Shown: piece after piece, positions 13,501 through 23,744 of the stretch
Layout of the letters: the number at the start of each line of letters is the position of its first letter
How positions within the stretch are numbered: the stretch's first letter is position 1
Assembly: GCA_963680875.1 (NCBI GenBank)
Contig: OY804579.1
Coordinates: 52,590,036-52,654,035 of the forward strand
DNA length: 64,000 bases
Reading direction: 5' to 3'
Origin: Bathymodiolus brooksi
Taxonomy: Eukaryota; Mollusca; Bivalvia; Mytilida; Modiolidae
Made by a program: the position numbers and the translations under genes
Notes under the pieces: generated by a model
What the model saw: the letters and a program-made list of their open reading frames with translations, nothing else
What the model was told of the DNA's origin: nothing
The model's database searches: none

Positions 13501-14611
13501 GTATATCAAGTAACGTAAGATACATTGAAATCAACTGTATACCAAGTAACGTAAGAAACATTAAAATCAACTGTATATCAAGTAGTGTAAGACACATTAA
13601 AATCAACTGTATATCAAGTAACGTAAGATACATTAAAATCAACTGTATACCAAGTAACGTAAGAAACATTCAAATCAACTGTATACCAAGTAACGTATGA
13701 AATATTAAAATCAACTGTATACCAAGTAACGTATGAAATATTAAAATCAACTGTAAATCAAGTAACGTAAGACACATTAAAATCAACTGTATACCAAGTA
13801 ACGTAGGAAACATTAACATCAACTGTATATCAAGTAGCGTAAGAAACAAAATTAAAATCAACTATATCAAGTAACGTAAGAAACATTAAAATCAACTGTA
13901 TATCAAGTAACGTACCAAACATTACAATCAACTGTATATCAAGTAACGTAAGAAACATTAAAATCAACTGTATATCAAGTAACGTAAGAAACAATAAAAT
14001 CAACTGTATATCAAGTACCGTAGGAAACATTAAAATCAACTGTATATCAAGTAACGTAAAACAACATTAAAATCAACTGTATATCAAGTAACGTAAAAAA
14101 ACCATTAAAATCAACTGTATATCAAGTAACGTAAAAAAGAACAACTGTATATCAAGTACCGTAGGAAACATTAAAATCAACTGTATATCAAGTAACGTAA
14201 AACAACATTAAAATCAACTGTATATCAAGTAACGTAAAAAAAACATTAAAATCAACTGTATATCAAGTAACGTAAAAAACATTAAAATCAACTGTATATC
14301 AAGTAACCTAAGAAACACTAAAATCAACTGTATATCAAGTAACGTAAAATACATTGAAATCAACTGTATACCAAGTAACGTAAGAAACATTAAAATCAAC
14401 TGTATATCAAGCAATGTAAGACACATTAAAATCAACTGTACAATGTATATCTATTCGCACAAGAAACATTGAAATCACCTTTATAGGAAACAACGAAACA
14501 AACATCAAATGTAATAAACATTAACATCAACTGTTAACAAGTGAGGTAGGAAACATTAAAATCAACTGTACCCATGCAACATATCTAACACTAAAATCAA
14601 CTGTATTGCAA
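7565..14611. repeat. 36-bp satellite array
   Basis: About 190 tandem copies of a 36-bp monomer containing AATCAACTGTATATCAAGTA and ACGTAAGAAACATT. The edges (7565-7735 and 14445-14611) are clearly degenerate and the centre is homogeneous, as unequal exchange predicts. Recurrent variants (AAGACACATT, TATGAAATATT, ATACCAAG, GCAGATC) recur in the same order in blocks of roughly 0.93-1.0 kb. Because 36 is divisible by 3, the - strand stays open as a repeating 12-residue hydrophobic string for up to 261 codons. I regard that as an artefact, not a gene. Confidence 0.97.
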
Positions 14612-14935
14612 GAAGAGTTGAAGATACCAAAGGAATAATCAGATCGAAGAAGGACAGACAACACAATGGTCAAAAGAAAAAAGGACAAACAACGATCTAC
14701 AAAGCATACTCATAAAGCTAAAGATCGAGTAACACGAACCCCACTAAAATCCAAGGGTGAACTCATTTGCTCCGGAAGTGTTCAGCAGTTTCTGTTCCAC
14801 TAGTGACATCCGTCGTGTTAATCTAGTTACAAACCCGGTGATAAGTCATGAATGAGGAAAGGACCGGGAGGTGTTTACGACAAGTAGAACATATTCGTGG
14901 TCATTTGTGACGCAGGTATTCCATAGCAGTCAAGT
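14612..14935 (-). mobile_element. Family D 3' fragment inside the satellite
   Basis: Starts GAGTTGAAGATACCAAAGGA (complement of the family D 3' end) and continues through CAACGATCTACAAAG, AACACGAACCCCACTAAAA and a TAGTGACATCCGTCGTG block. Satellite monomers resume directly after it, so the fragment is inserted into, or recombined with, the array. Confidence 0.75.
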
Positions 14936-16060
14936 AACGTAACAAATATTAAAATCAACTGTATATCAAGCAATGCTACAAACATTTGTATAAGCTGTCC
15001 ATCAAGAAAGGTAGCATACATTTAATATCAACTGTGTAGCAAGAAACGGAGCAAATATTAAAATCAACTGTATATCAAGCAATGCTACAAACATTTAAAT
15101 AAGCTGTCCATCAAGGAAGGTAGCATACATTTAATATCAACTGTGTAGCAAGAAACGGAGCAAATATTAAAATCAACTGTATATCGAGCAATGCTACAAA
15201 CATTTAAATAAGCTGTCCATCAAGGAAGGTAGCATACATTTAATATCAACTGTGTAGCAAGAAACGGAGCAAATATTAAAATCAACTGTATATCAAGCAA
15301 TGCTACAAACATCTAAATAAGCTGTCCATCAAGAAAGGTAGCATACATTTAATATCAACTGTGTAGCAAGAAACGGAGCAAATATTAAAATCAACTGTAT
15401 ATCAAGCAATGCTACAAACATTTAAATAAGCTGTCCATCAAGGAAGGTAGCATACATTTAATATCAACTGTGTAGCAAGAAACGGAGCAAATATTAAAAT
15501 CAACTGTATATCAAGCAATGCTACAAACATTTAAATAAGCTGTCCATCAAGAAAGGTAGCATACATTTAATATCAACTGTGTAGCAAGAAACGGAGCAAA
15601 TATTAAAATCAACTGTATATCAAGCAATGCTACAAACATTTAAATAAGCTGTCCATCAAGGAAGGTAGCATACATTTAATATCAACTGTGTAGCAAGAAA
15701 CGGAGCAAATATTAAAATCAACTGTATATCAAGCAATGCTACAAACATTTAAATAAGCTGTCCATCAAGGAAGGTAGCATACATTTAATATCAACTGTGT
15801 AGCAAGAAACGGAGCAAATATTAAAATCAACTGTATATCGAGCAATGCTACAAACATTTAAATAAGCTGTCCATCAAGAAAGATAGCATACATTTAATAT
15901 CAACTGTGTAGCAAGAAACGGAGCAAATATTAAAATCAACTGTATATCAAGCAATGCTACAAACATTTAAATAAGCTGTCCATCAAGGAAGGTAGCATAC
16001 ATTTAATTTCAACTGTGTAGCAAGAAACGGAGCAAATATTAAAATAAAATGTAAGAAATA
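14936..16060. repeat. 109-bp higher-order repeat of three 36-bp monomers
   Basis: About ten copies of a 109-bp unit, measured from successive occurrences at 14951, 15060 and 15169. Each unit divides into three diverged monomers of 36, 36 and 37 bp: one ending GCAATGCTACAAAC, one with AAGCTGTCCATCAAG, one with TGTGTAGCAAGAAACGGAGC. The first keeps the AATCAACTGTATATCAAG core of the main array. Copies are nearly identical across units while monomers within a unit differ, the hallmark of a homogenised higher-order repeat. Confidence 0.95.
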
Positions 16061-16624
16061 TTAAAGTAAAACGAATAGCAAAAAAAAAAGCACAGTTAAA
16101 AAATTTAAAACACAGCTTTCATAATATTTCAGATCAACTTATCAATATTACAGTCGTGTTCACAAATAGAAACAAATTATAAGTTAATCGGACAAAATCG
16201 AGAAAATATGAATTTCCATGACGATGATTTATAGGTTTCTAATTATATAATATAATATATTACCATATTGATGTAATGAGCCGTATATCATCTAAAGCTT
16301 TCTCATATGCAAAGTGATGAAAAAAAAAAAAATAAGATGCAGCGATAATTCAACACGATCCCTTGTAGCCATTATAAATAAATAAATCAAATATTTTAAA
16401 TTTTCTTGTGAGGTTTGAAGGAAAATAATTCCTGATGGAGTCAGATTTTCGAAATATTAGGATAAAGAACACATAATATTATAAGTTTTTGTCATCGATG
16501 TCTGTATTTTTGTACGTGCGGAGTTTACATGTTGTCTAAGCCTTTTATTCTGTGGTTATACCTTTTTTCTATTGTCATGTCCAGATTATTGTTTGCTCAA
16601 CTAAAAGTTAGAGAAATCCTAAGA
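16061..16624. other. Unassigned
   Basis: AT-rich DNA after the satellite. Poly-A tracts near 16080 and 16320; no gene or repeat recognised. Confidence 0.4.
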
Positions 16625-17030
16625 GACTATCATTAATTGACATTCCAGGAACACAGGCAACATTGGACACAAGATGTGAAATGAAGACAAACAAAAAACA
16701 CTCCACTGAAACCTAAATAAATGAACAATACGGACCTACCAAATAAGAAAACCGGAATGAGGGGATGGGATTTTGAACAAAGGTGCTCGCGAAGGGTAAG
16801 CAGTTCCTGTAACTTATAAGACACCCGTCAAGTCCGGAAAAGTCTTTACGTCGACATAGGAATGATAAATTTACGTAAAACGAAAAAGATCCATTGTTAT
16901 TTGAGAAATGGATATTTCGTAAAGGTCAACCAGTTCGTGTTGACTTCCATAACATTGTTGTAGCGATTACTTCAATATAGGACCAACGTAGCCTGGTTTG
17001 AGTAGTGTTTGCATCGATAGCTGAGCTCTA
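16625..17030 (-). repeat. Family D related 3' region
   Basis: Shares with 55740-56030 the ordered blocks AGGGTAAGCAGTTCCTG, TAAGACACCCGTC, CCATTGTTATTTGAGAAATG and GGATATTTCGTAAAGGTCA. It is a decayed copy in reverse orientation. Confidence 0.6.
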
Positions 17031-17664
17031 ACGTTCGTTCAAGCTGCGTACATGTTATTGATAGTAAAGAATCATGATGCTTGAAAGACGAATACAGATT
17101 ACTAGAATACCTCCCCAAAGACAGTGATATTTTATATGGTATGAAGTGTGGTGTTAATATTAAAAGTTAAGGCCATAAAGACATAAAAATCAGAAAAGAA
17201 TGAAACATTATTTTTGGTTAATTAGCAAAATTGATTGATGAGAATTGAAATCAGTGAGTAAGAGAATTGACATTTAATATTCAGATACAAAAAAAATAAA
17301 TCATGACAGTTCAAATTCTTATTATGGCTTGGTTGGGGGAAAGGGTCATATTCAATATGAATATATCCAAATTAATTCCTGGATAATATCCGGAATAAAC
17401 TATACATGTGGTTGTCCAATACAACAGATAAGAAAGGAATCAATAGTAAAAGTGAACATTAGGTCAGTCTTGTAATGAAATATAATGAAATGTTTTAATT
17501 GATAACATCCAACATTCCTGATTTTGAAATAGTACACGACTTGACAGTTCATCGACAGCTTGAAATGTAAAAGAGAACTACAATGTTATAATAATATATA
17601 CAACATATACATATGCAAATATGTAAAACAGGATAGTAGGTCGATATATACAATAGATAAGAAT
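17031..17664. other. Unassigned
   Basis: No gene or recognisable repeat in this AT-rich stretch. Confidence 0.4.
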
Positions 17665-17873
17665 ATTTTCTATAGTAATTGGATTCACAACTACCTATGC
17701 AATCGATGCCTATCACCACTAATGTTACGAGTTCGAACCCCGCTCATGGCGAGGTGTACAACATTATGTGATAAAGTGATTTGGAGCATGTCGATATTCT
17801 GGTTTCCTCAACTGTCACGATATAAGTGAAATATTGTTGAAAGTGGCGTTAAACACCATAACCTTAACCCCAT
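17665..17873 (+). repeat. SINE-A, near complete
   Basis: Has the tRNA-derived head with a B-box-like GAGTTCGAACCCCGC near 17729, then the conserved 3' core GATATAAGTGAAATATTG and GCGTTAAACACCATAACC. The A-box side is eroded. Confidence 0.85.
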
Positions 17874-18004
17874 TTCTCTTAAAAACAACGTAGCTTCCAA
17901 TTTTCACGAAATGAAGTATTTTAATATAATTTCTTTTTGCCCGACATTGAACTTTAGCAAGTATAAAAAGAGATGAGAACTTTCTTTTTTTTAATAAAAA
18001 TAAC

Positions 18005-18275
18005 ATGTTTAGACGATATCTACACTGTAAATAGTCGCACTTTTCTTACGTTTGTAGCACACATTTATCGCAAAGAACTAACGTTGAATAAGGATTACAT
18101 TACAAGCGACATGTGTCAATTTTTGGATTTAGACATACCTCCTTTTCAAGGTAAATATAAAATACGCGTTTACGACAAAAGAGAGGATTTTTCTTTCCCT
18201 ATCGTCAATTTTCCTTGTGAGGTTACCTTAGTCCCATCAGCCCGGCATATGGTGTTTATTTTTTTTCGTTGGTTC
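18005..18275 (+). pseudogene. Reverse-transcriptase C-terminal fragment (family D-like)
   Basis: An uninterrupted stretch reads from a DDIYTVN block (the YIDD-type motif region) to FLDLDIPPF and YDKREDFSFPIVNFP. I know the latter order from RT proteins common in bivalve genomes. The start of the RT domain is missing and no full ORF surrounds it. It is a fragment of a related but distinct RT lineage from the copies near 2 kb and 45 kb. Confidence 0.7.
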
Positions 18276-18329
18276 GCTTTGCACTTAAATGTGATAATTT
18301 CTCTGATATCAATCATTGTAATCTTGTGA

Positions 18330-18820
18330 TACAAAAATAAATAGAAAGAAAAACAACAAGCAAAAACAATACAAAACCGATGCAAAACGAATAATATAAC
18401 AAAACTGTAGACAGCCAGATAAACTTCCAGAAATATCTAGAGCGGAACCAGATCTTCGGAAGAATTAATACCTCCTACCCTGACATGTAGTCTTAACTCC
18501 TAAAACCAGTTCAGAAGAGAGAAATTCTCCGTATTCTTGGTATTTGAAACCTAACGATACTCAGCCGAGACTAGAGTAACCATATGAATAATTATATTCA
18601 TAAGGATGGCAAAATACTTCTGAACCGATGAGTTAAGCTTACTTTTCACATGACCTTGCTTTATTAAAATTACAAACAAAAGTAGCCCATTATTCAAATA
18701 AAATTTCGATACTAGAACCTATACATGCGCTCCGCAGGCAAGGGAAGCAGGAATCTTGCTACTACGGAAAGGAAGATTTACATATAATGGTTTTCACAAC
18801 TACCAATTCATATGTTACAA
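18330..18820. other. Unassigned
   Basis: No gene or repeat recognised. Confidence 0.35.
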
Positions 18821-18824
18821 TAAA

Positions 18825-19012
18825 AAAAGAAAGCATAAGGATACCAATGGGGTAATCAGTAGCCGTAAATCGAAGGAGAGACAACACAAAGCCCAAAAGA
18901 AAAGAAAGACAAAAGGACTAACAAGGATCTGCAAAATAGTGCACAGAAAACAATAAGTTGAGCAACGCGAACCCGTTAAAAACCTTGAACTCATGTTCTC
19001 TCTAAGTCATTT
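18825..19012 (-). repeat. Family D 3' fragment
   Basis: Reverse-orientation blocks ATACCAATGGGGTAATCAG, AAGGAGAGACAACACAAAG and ACGCGAACCCGTTAAAAACC match the family D 3' region. Confidence 0.65.
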
Positions 19013-19910
19013 CTATCAAACAATTAATTATATTCTGAATATTAAGGACTTCCTATATTCCAATACCACCATGATATCATTATCATTAGATTAAAATTTC
19101 TCTATCTGAATATATATAATCTAAATCATGCATTTTGTACATTAATTATTTGACGAGAAAATCATAATTCACAAGGTATATAGATCTATAATATAATAAT
19201 AAGACGTTTTCTGTATAGAATGCTGTTTATATTACTAAGCACAAGTACATCTAATCACCCTGTTGAGGTAATGAGTCGTCAGAAAAACGATTTCCAAAAG
19301 CCATATTGATCAGTGTCAAATCTAGCTACTAGGCATATTGCAGCTAATACTGATTCCAAATAAAGACATTGACGGAAGTTTAAAATTATTGACTGTCAAT
19401 GTTTAAGACAAGGTTAGGAATTAGACATTATCGACTTTCATGCATTCTTTGACTTTATAATGATTATTTGGATCTATAAGAAATAAGAGTATACTATGAC
19501 CTTAATATATACAGAAAATAGTGGAATGTAGTCTAAAATGATAGGTTAAGGCATAGCACATAGCTTAAAATGATAAGTTAAAACATAGCACAGAATGCAT
19601 TATAAATTATGGTGTTTTTATTTCCTACAAATACATAAAGTAATAACTTTATAATGAAATGATAGTAATAACAACGCCATAATTGAAGTATCACACTATT
19701 GGTTTAAAGAGTTATCCAAATTTTACAGGACAAACACTTAACTTTAACTAGTCTATGTAAACAAGTTGTTTACCCGCCGAAGTGTGATTGGACCAGTTTA
19801 AACCGGTACACGGACATCGTTGCATTTTGTTGTCATTCTGTGATTGATTAATCGATTCTTATTTTAAACATCAAATAACCAACATGTCAGCTATAAACAT
19901 GACCTGTAGA
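19013..19910. other. Unassigned
   Basis: AT-rich. Two copies of ATAGCACA with TTAAAATGATAGGTTA/AGTTA near 19535-19590 form a small local duplication. No gene recognised. Confidence 0.4.
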
Positions 19911-19914
19911 AAAG

Positions 19915-20395
19915 TTTGTAGATACCAAACGGGTAATCAAAAGCCATACCGTAATTTCAAGGACAGACAATGCAATTACCAAAAGAAAAAGAACAAAAAA
20001 CATTGATTGCCATAATACTGCACAGGAAGCTTAATATTGAGCCAGACGATCCCCGCTAAAAACACGGGGATGAACTCAGGTGTTCAGGAAAAGATGAGTA
20101 GTTCCTGCTTCATTAGTGACCTCCTTCGTAATAATCATGCACAAAATATGGATTTTGGAGTATGGTATACATGCAGTTTTCCCAAGTGGGAGTGTGGTTA
20201 TAGGAGTTTGTCATGATTACATAATAAGACTTTGTCCGTTTAGAAAATCTTACTAGTAAAGCAATCATTTTGTAAATAAGCGTTCGAGAATACCGAGGAG
20301 GAATCACAAATGCACAATCCAACGAAACGGACAGCATGGGGCACTCAAAATGCACAAAAAACACAACACAATATGGGTTGGACACCATTTTGCGT
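19915..20395 (-). repeat. Family D 3' fragment, long
   Basis: Blocks ATACCAAACGGGTAATCA, GGACAGACAATGCAATTACC and GAACTCAGGTGTTCAGG, followed by AACACAACACAATATGGG with a GTTGGACACC block that recurs near 55565. Confidence 0.65.
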
Positions 20396-20700
20396 AAGCA
20401 AACACAATTAACTAATGTAAAATGATTTCATACTGCTTTTGGCTAAATATATAGATCACTTGTTCGTGTAAGATGTCCATGTATAGACTAAACATCCATT
20501 TTACTTTATGTTTTTCCTGTGGGAAAACTATATATCAAGAGAGGATGCTTGAGACTCCATTAACCTCACTGATTTAAACTCACAACACATTTTGTTTAAT
20601 GTCTGCCGCAAATCTACATTTTTTAATTGTAATCTTTGTGGTTTCGGTTAGCCCATTGTTGATATTTGTCAATGTTAGTGAGATTATCTCCCTTCATTGA
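20396..20700. other. Unassigned
   Basis: No gene or repeat recognised. Confidence 0.35.
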
Positions 20701-20704
20701 TTAA

Positions 20705-21010
20705 TTGCTTCTGTAATAAAACCATGGATATACATTTTCGTGGACACGACGCGGTTTTTTTCTTTTTTGAATAACTTTCGTCAGGTACGCTCATAGTCAA
20801 GAATAGATTTGGAAGGCAAATAATTTAAAAGTCTTTAGGAACAAGTAAACCAAATGACCGAAAAAGAATAGCCAACATTGCCTACGGTTACCTATGTGTG
20901 AAAAAGATCAATAGATTACATCATTTAGGAGCTATCAATTTCAAACATAAATATATCTAATAAACCATGTCAGTGCCGAAGCACTGTCTATTAGGTGGAT
21001 GATACCATAA
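20705..21010 (+). repeat. Family C dispersed repeat
   Basis: Diverged copy with GTCAGGTACGCTCATAGTCA, the AAATAATTTAAAAGT block and ATAAACCATGTCAGTGCCGA. Confidence 0.7.
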
Positions 21011-21223
21011 GAAACTAATAAAAATCGGTGCAAAAATTATTAGAAAAATGACCTTAATTCATACGCCTTTGCCTTTGTCAGTTACGTTTGATCATTTCTT
21101 GGATGTAACATTTTGAATTTGTATTCGTCGCTTAGATGGATTCTGTCATCAGAAAGATTACTGCTTTCCACTGTTCATGATTGCATGGTTCTACACCAAT
21201 CTTATCACACTTGAGGTCAATTG

Positions 21224-21669
21224 CGGTGTCATAGAGTAAACCTTCCCCCATAGTAGATTAACCCCCCTCCCCCCGGAAGATTTACTATATAGTAAACCTT
21301 CCCTCATGGGGGATCGTTTACTATATAATATTTATTCCGCACAGTAAACCTTCCTACCTACTCAAATACTGCAAAATGGCTCCGTACATTTTTTTTTTTA
21401 CCTTTTAATCATAACCGGATATAATTAATGGTATATAGCAATTAAGATTAACACGATTAAGGTGCTAAATTCCGAATCAATAGTAATTATCCGGATTAAG
21501 GGGGAACATTTACTATATAGCAAAATATCCGTGGGGGATGATCGGCTGTGGATGGGGGAATGTTTGCTATATAGTAAATTTTCCCCAGGGGGAATATTTA
21601 CTAGTAAAGTATCCGAGGGAACATTCTGGGGGAAGGTTTGCTATGAGGAAGGTTTACTATACGACACCG
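21224..21669. mobile_element. Inverted-repeat MITE with repeated subterminal motifs
   Basis: The left end CGGTGTCATAGAGTAAACC is mirrored at the right by GGTTTACTATACGACACCG. The motif TTTACTATATAGTAAA or a near variant recurs several times between short C- or G-rich stretches. I see no transposase. The target-site duplication is not clear, so the superfamily is undetermined. Confidence 0.65.
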
Positions 21670-22285
21670 GATTCTATTAAGTGCACCAGGAAAACAAAAT
21701 ATCAATAAACGTTTGAGATAAAAATATATAAAGAATCGTAACTATGTTATTGTTGTTGTTTTTTTCTTAAACGATAGGCATGTAACTTTACAAATGTAAA
21801 AAAAAAAATAAAGTAACATCGTTGTGCATATTCATCTTCTTTCAACTCCATACAAAAAAACGCGTGCTTAATGATGTGCACATTTTCTTTTAAACTAAGT
21901 TCAAAGAAAGAATGCAATTAAGATAGCTGTGCATATCTGTATTCAATAAAAACCTCGTCAGCATTATCTATCAAAGTTAAACATGTTATAATCAAATTAT
22001 TTAACACTGATAAATACAATTAAGCCCAATTAAAAATGCAAAGGTGGCGGATTTTGTAAATGGATCAATATTAATACGCAATAATCTTTGGAATGACGTC
22101 ACACCCTATTTACAAGGAATCAACAGTATAAACGAGTTCAGCAGGAGGTCATTGCAGATCAATATACTGTTTTCAAAGCTTTATCAAGTTTCAGAAGCAT
22201 TTACAGTAACTATGAATCAACTGATATCATCAATGATGTTTTTTACCATTATATCATAGACAACTTATTCAGTGAGACAAGGGGA
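21670..22285. other. Unassigned
   Basis: Contains an open stretch of 71 codons at 22044-22259 that I do not recognise and do not call as a gene. Confidence 0.35.
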
Positions 22286-22287
22286 CG

Positions 22288-22515
22288 ACATGGTCGTGAT
22301 CGCATAGTAAATGGAATTACAACTACATATGCAATCAGTGCCTCTCATCACTAAAGTTTTGAATTCGAATCCCGCTCTTGGGGAGGTGTACTCGATACAA
22401 CATTATATAATAAAATCTGTCAGTGGCTTACAGGGGGTCGGTGATTTACCAATAAAACTTACCGGCACGATATAGTTGAACTATTGTTGAATATGGCGTT
22501 AAACACCATAATCCG
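22288..22515 (+). repeat. SINE-A, near full length
   Basis: Head GACATGGTCGTGATCGCATA, B-box-like AATTCGAATCCCGC, body with ACAACATTATATAATAAAAT, and 3' core GATATAGTTGAACTATTG then GGCGTTAAACACCATAATCC. Confidence 0.88.
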
Positions 22516-22990
22516 TACCATGTGCATTGAATTAAGAAGTCGGTTGATAAATGCCATAAGAATACGAGTAGACGTTCTCGACGATGACGAACTGTAAGGA
22601 TGGTTCCTCTGGCAAGACGACGACACCTAATGTTGAAGGCGATCAATCGACGTCGGACAGTGTCATCACTAATTGGTCTCTAACTCTCTACTGGTTGTCA
22701 ATTGTCTGTCCTGATGTTTGTATGACTCTAGTGAATCAATTATTCATATGCTGTCAAACCATTACCTATCTTTACGTGGCGTTGTAACGCTAGGGTGGTC
22801 ACTACACGCTCGGTCATTAGTACTGTTTGTAGCTACCGCTTAAGCGCTCCTGTAAACGTTGGAGCGTACACAACAGTTAACTGTCTGTGCAACAAGTTGA
22901 GCTTATGCACAACATTCAATCTTTCAATAGCGTGTTCTCGTTGTTCAAGGCCGACTCGTGGCAATCGTCTGGCATTTAGTAGTGGTACTG
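22516..22990 (-). pseudogene. Tc1-like transposase, DNA-binding region remnant
   Basis: On the - strand, from about 22690 down to 22540, the frame reads ISDDTVRRRLIAFNIRCRR then GTILTVRHRRERL. That is the second helix-turn-helix region and GRPR-like hinge order of Tc1 transposases (T-V-R-R-R-L, then L-T-x-R-H-R). The upstream N-terminal part, to about 22990, is recognisable but broken by stops. The catalytic DDE part is absent: the adjacent SINE-A copy occupies that side. Confidence 0.7.
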
Positions 22991-23370
22991 ATAATCTGTA
23001 AATATTCTGTGTTTTAAGTAAGCAGAGGTCAGCAAAATTTACACAACGATGTTTTTGCCGTTCGGTATATATTTATGGAAAGATAAACCCTACAATAAGC
23101 AACATAATAAAGTTTGAAATCCCTTGATATTAATATTGTAACATGTTTTTATATTTGGAGTTCCGTGGTTGTCATTTGCTTATTGTTGAAAACCAGTTGA
23201 CATATAGGCCTATATATTGTTCAGATGTAGTACTTCACTGATGCGGGTAGATTGAAATATGACTTCCATATTATTCAACAAAATCAATTGGCGTCCAGAA
23301 AAATTGAATGTGGCTTGTAAAGTCAATGTATATTTGGTGTATTGATGATATTTATAAATTATTAATTTTC
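22991..23370. other. Unassigned
   Basis: No gene or repeat recognised. Confidence 0.35.
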
Positions 23371-23374
23371 TTTA

Positions 23375-23425
23375 AGAAGAGTTTGAAGATACCAAAGGGG
23401 TAATCAGAACCCGTATATCGTATTT
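23375..23425 (-). repeat. Family D 3' end, short
   Basis: AAGAGTTTGAAGATACCAAA and GGGGTAATCAGAACCCGTA match the family D end. Only ~50 bp survives. Confidence 0.6.
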
Positions 23426-23744
23426 CCGTAAGCAAAATCTACGGTTCAAGACATTGATATGGTAATCATGATATCACCCTAAAGAATATTGGAATCAGTT
23501 TCGCTTACATATTGTATGTTCTTTGAAAGCAGTAGTGAAAATACACATCGGTTAAATCATAACGGCAGATTTTTCATATCGAAATGAGAACGTTGTTTCC
23601 AGAAAATACACACAAAAACCTCGTTATTTGGATGTTCATGGCTAATTGATATTAAATCTGTTAGAAGTATCAGTTATGATTTTTGTTGTCTAAAATAGTA
23701 TTGGTCTTTAACCAATAGATTCTACCTTCCTAGCTAGTAGTTAG
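23426..23744. other. Unassigned, flank of the 42-bp array
   Basis: No gene or repeat recognised. Confidence 0.35.

Noticed and set aside
7677..14440. Long - strand open frames encoding 12-residue hydrophobic repeats (MFLTLLDIQLIL type)
   Set aside because: They follow from a 36-bp tandem repeat with no stop in that frame. They break wherever an indel occurs and show no codon constraint that I can see.
7735..14440. CRISPR-like array of 36-bp repeats
   Set aside because: There are no spacers: units are directly contiguous. The context is eukaryotic and no cas genes exist.
17665..17760. tRNA gene at the SINE-A head
   Set aside because: B-box similarity only; the sequence is the head of a dispersed SINE with at least ten other copies in the window.
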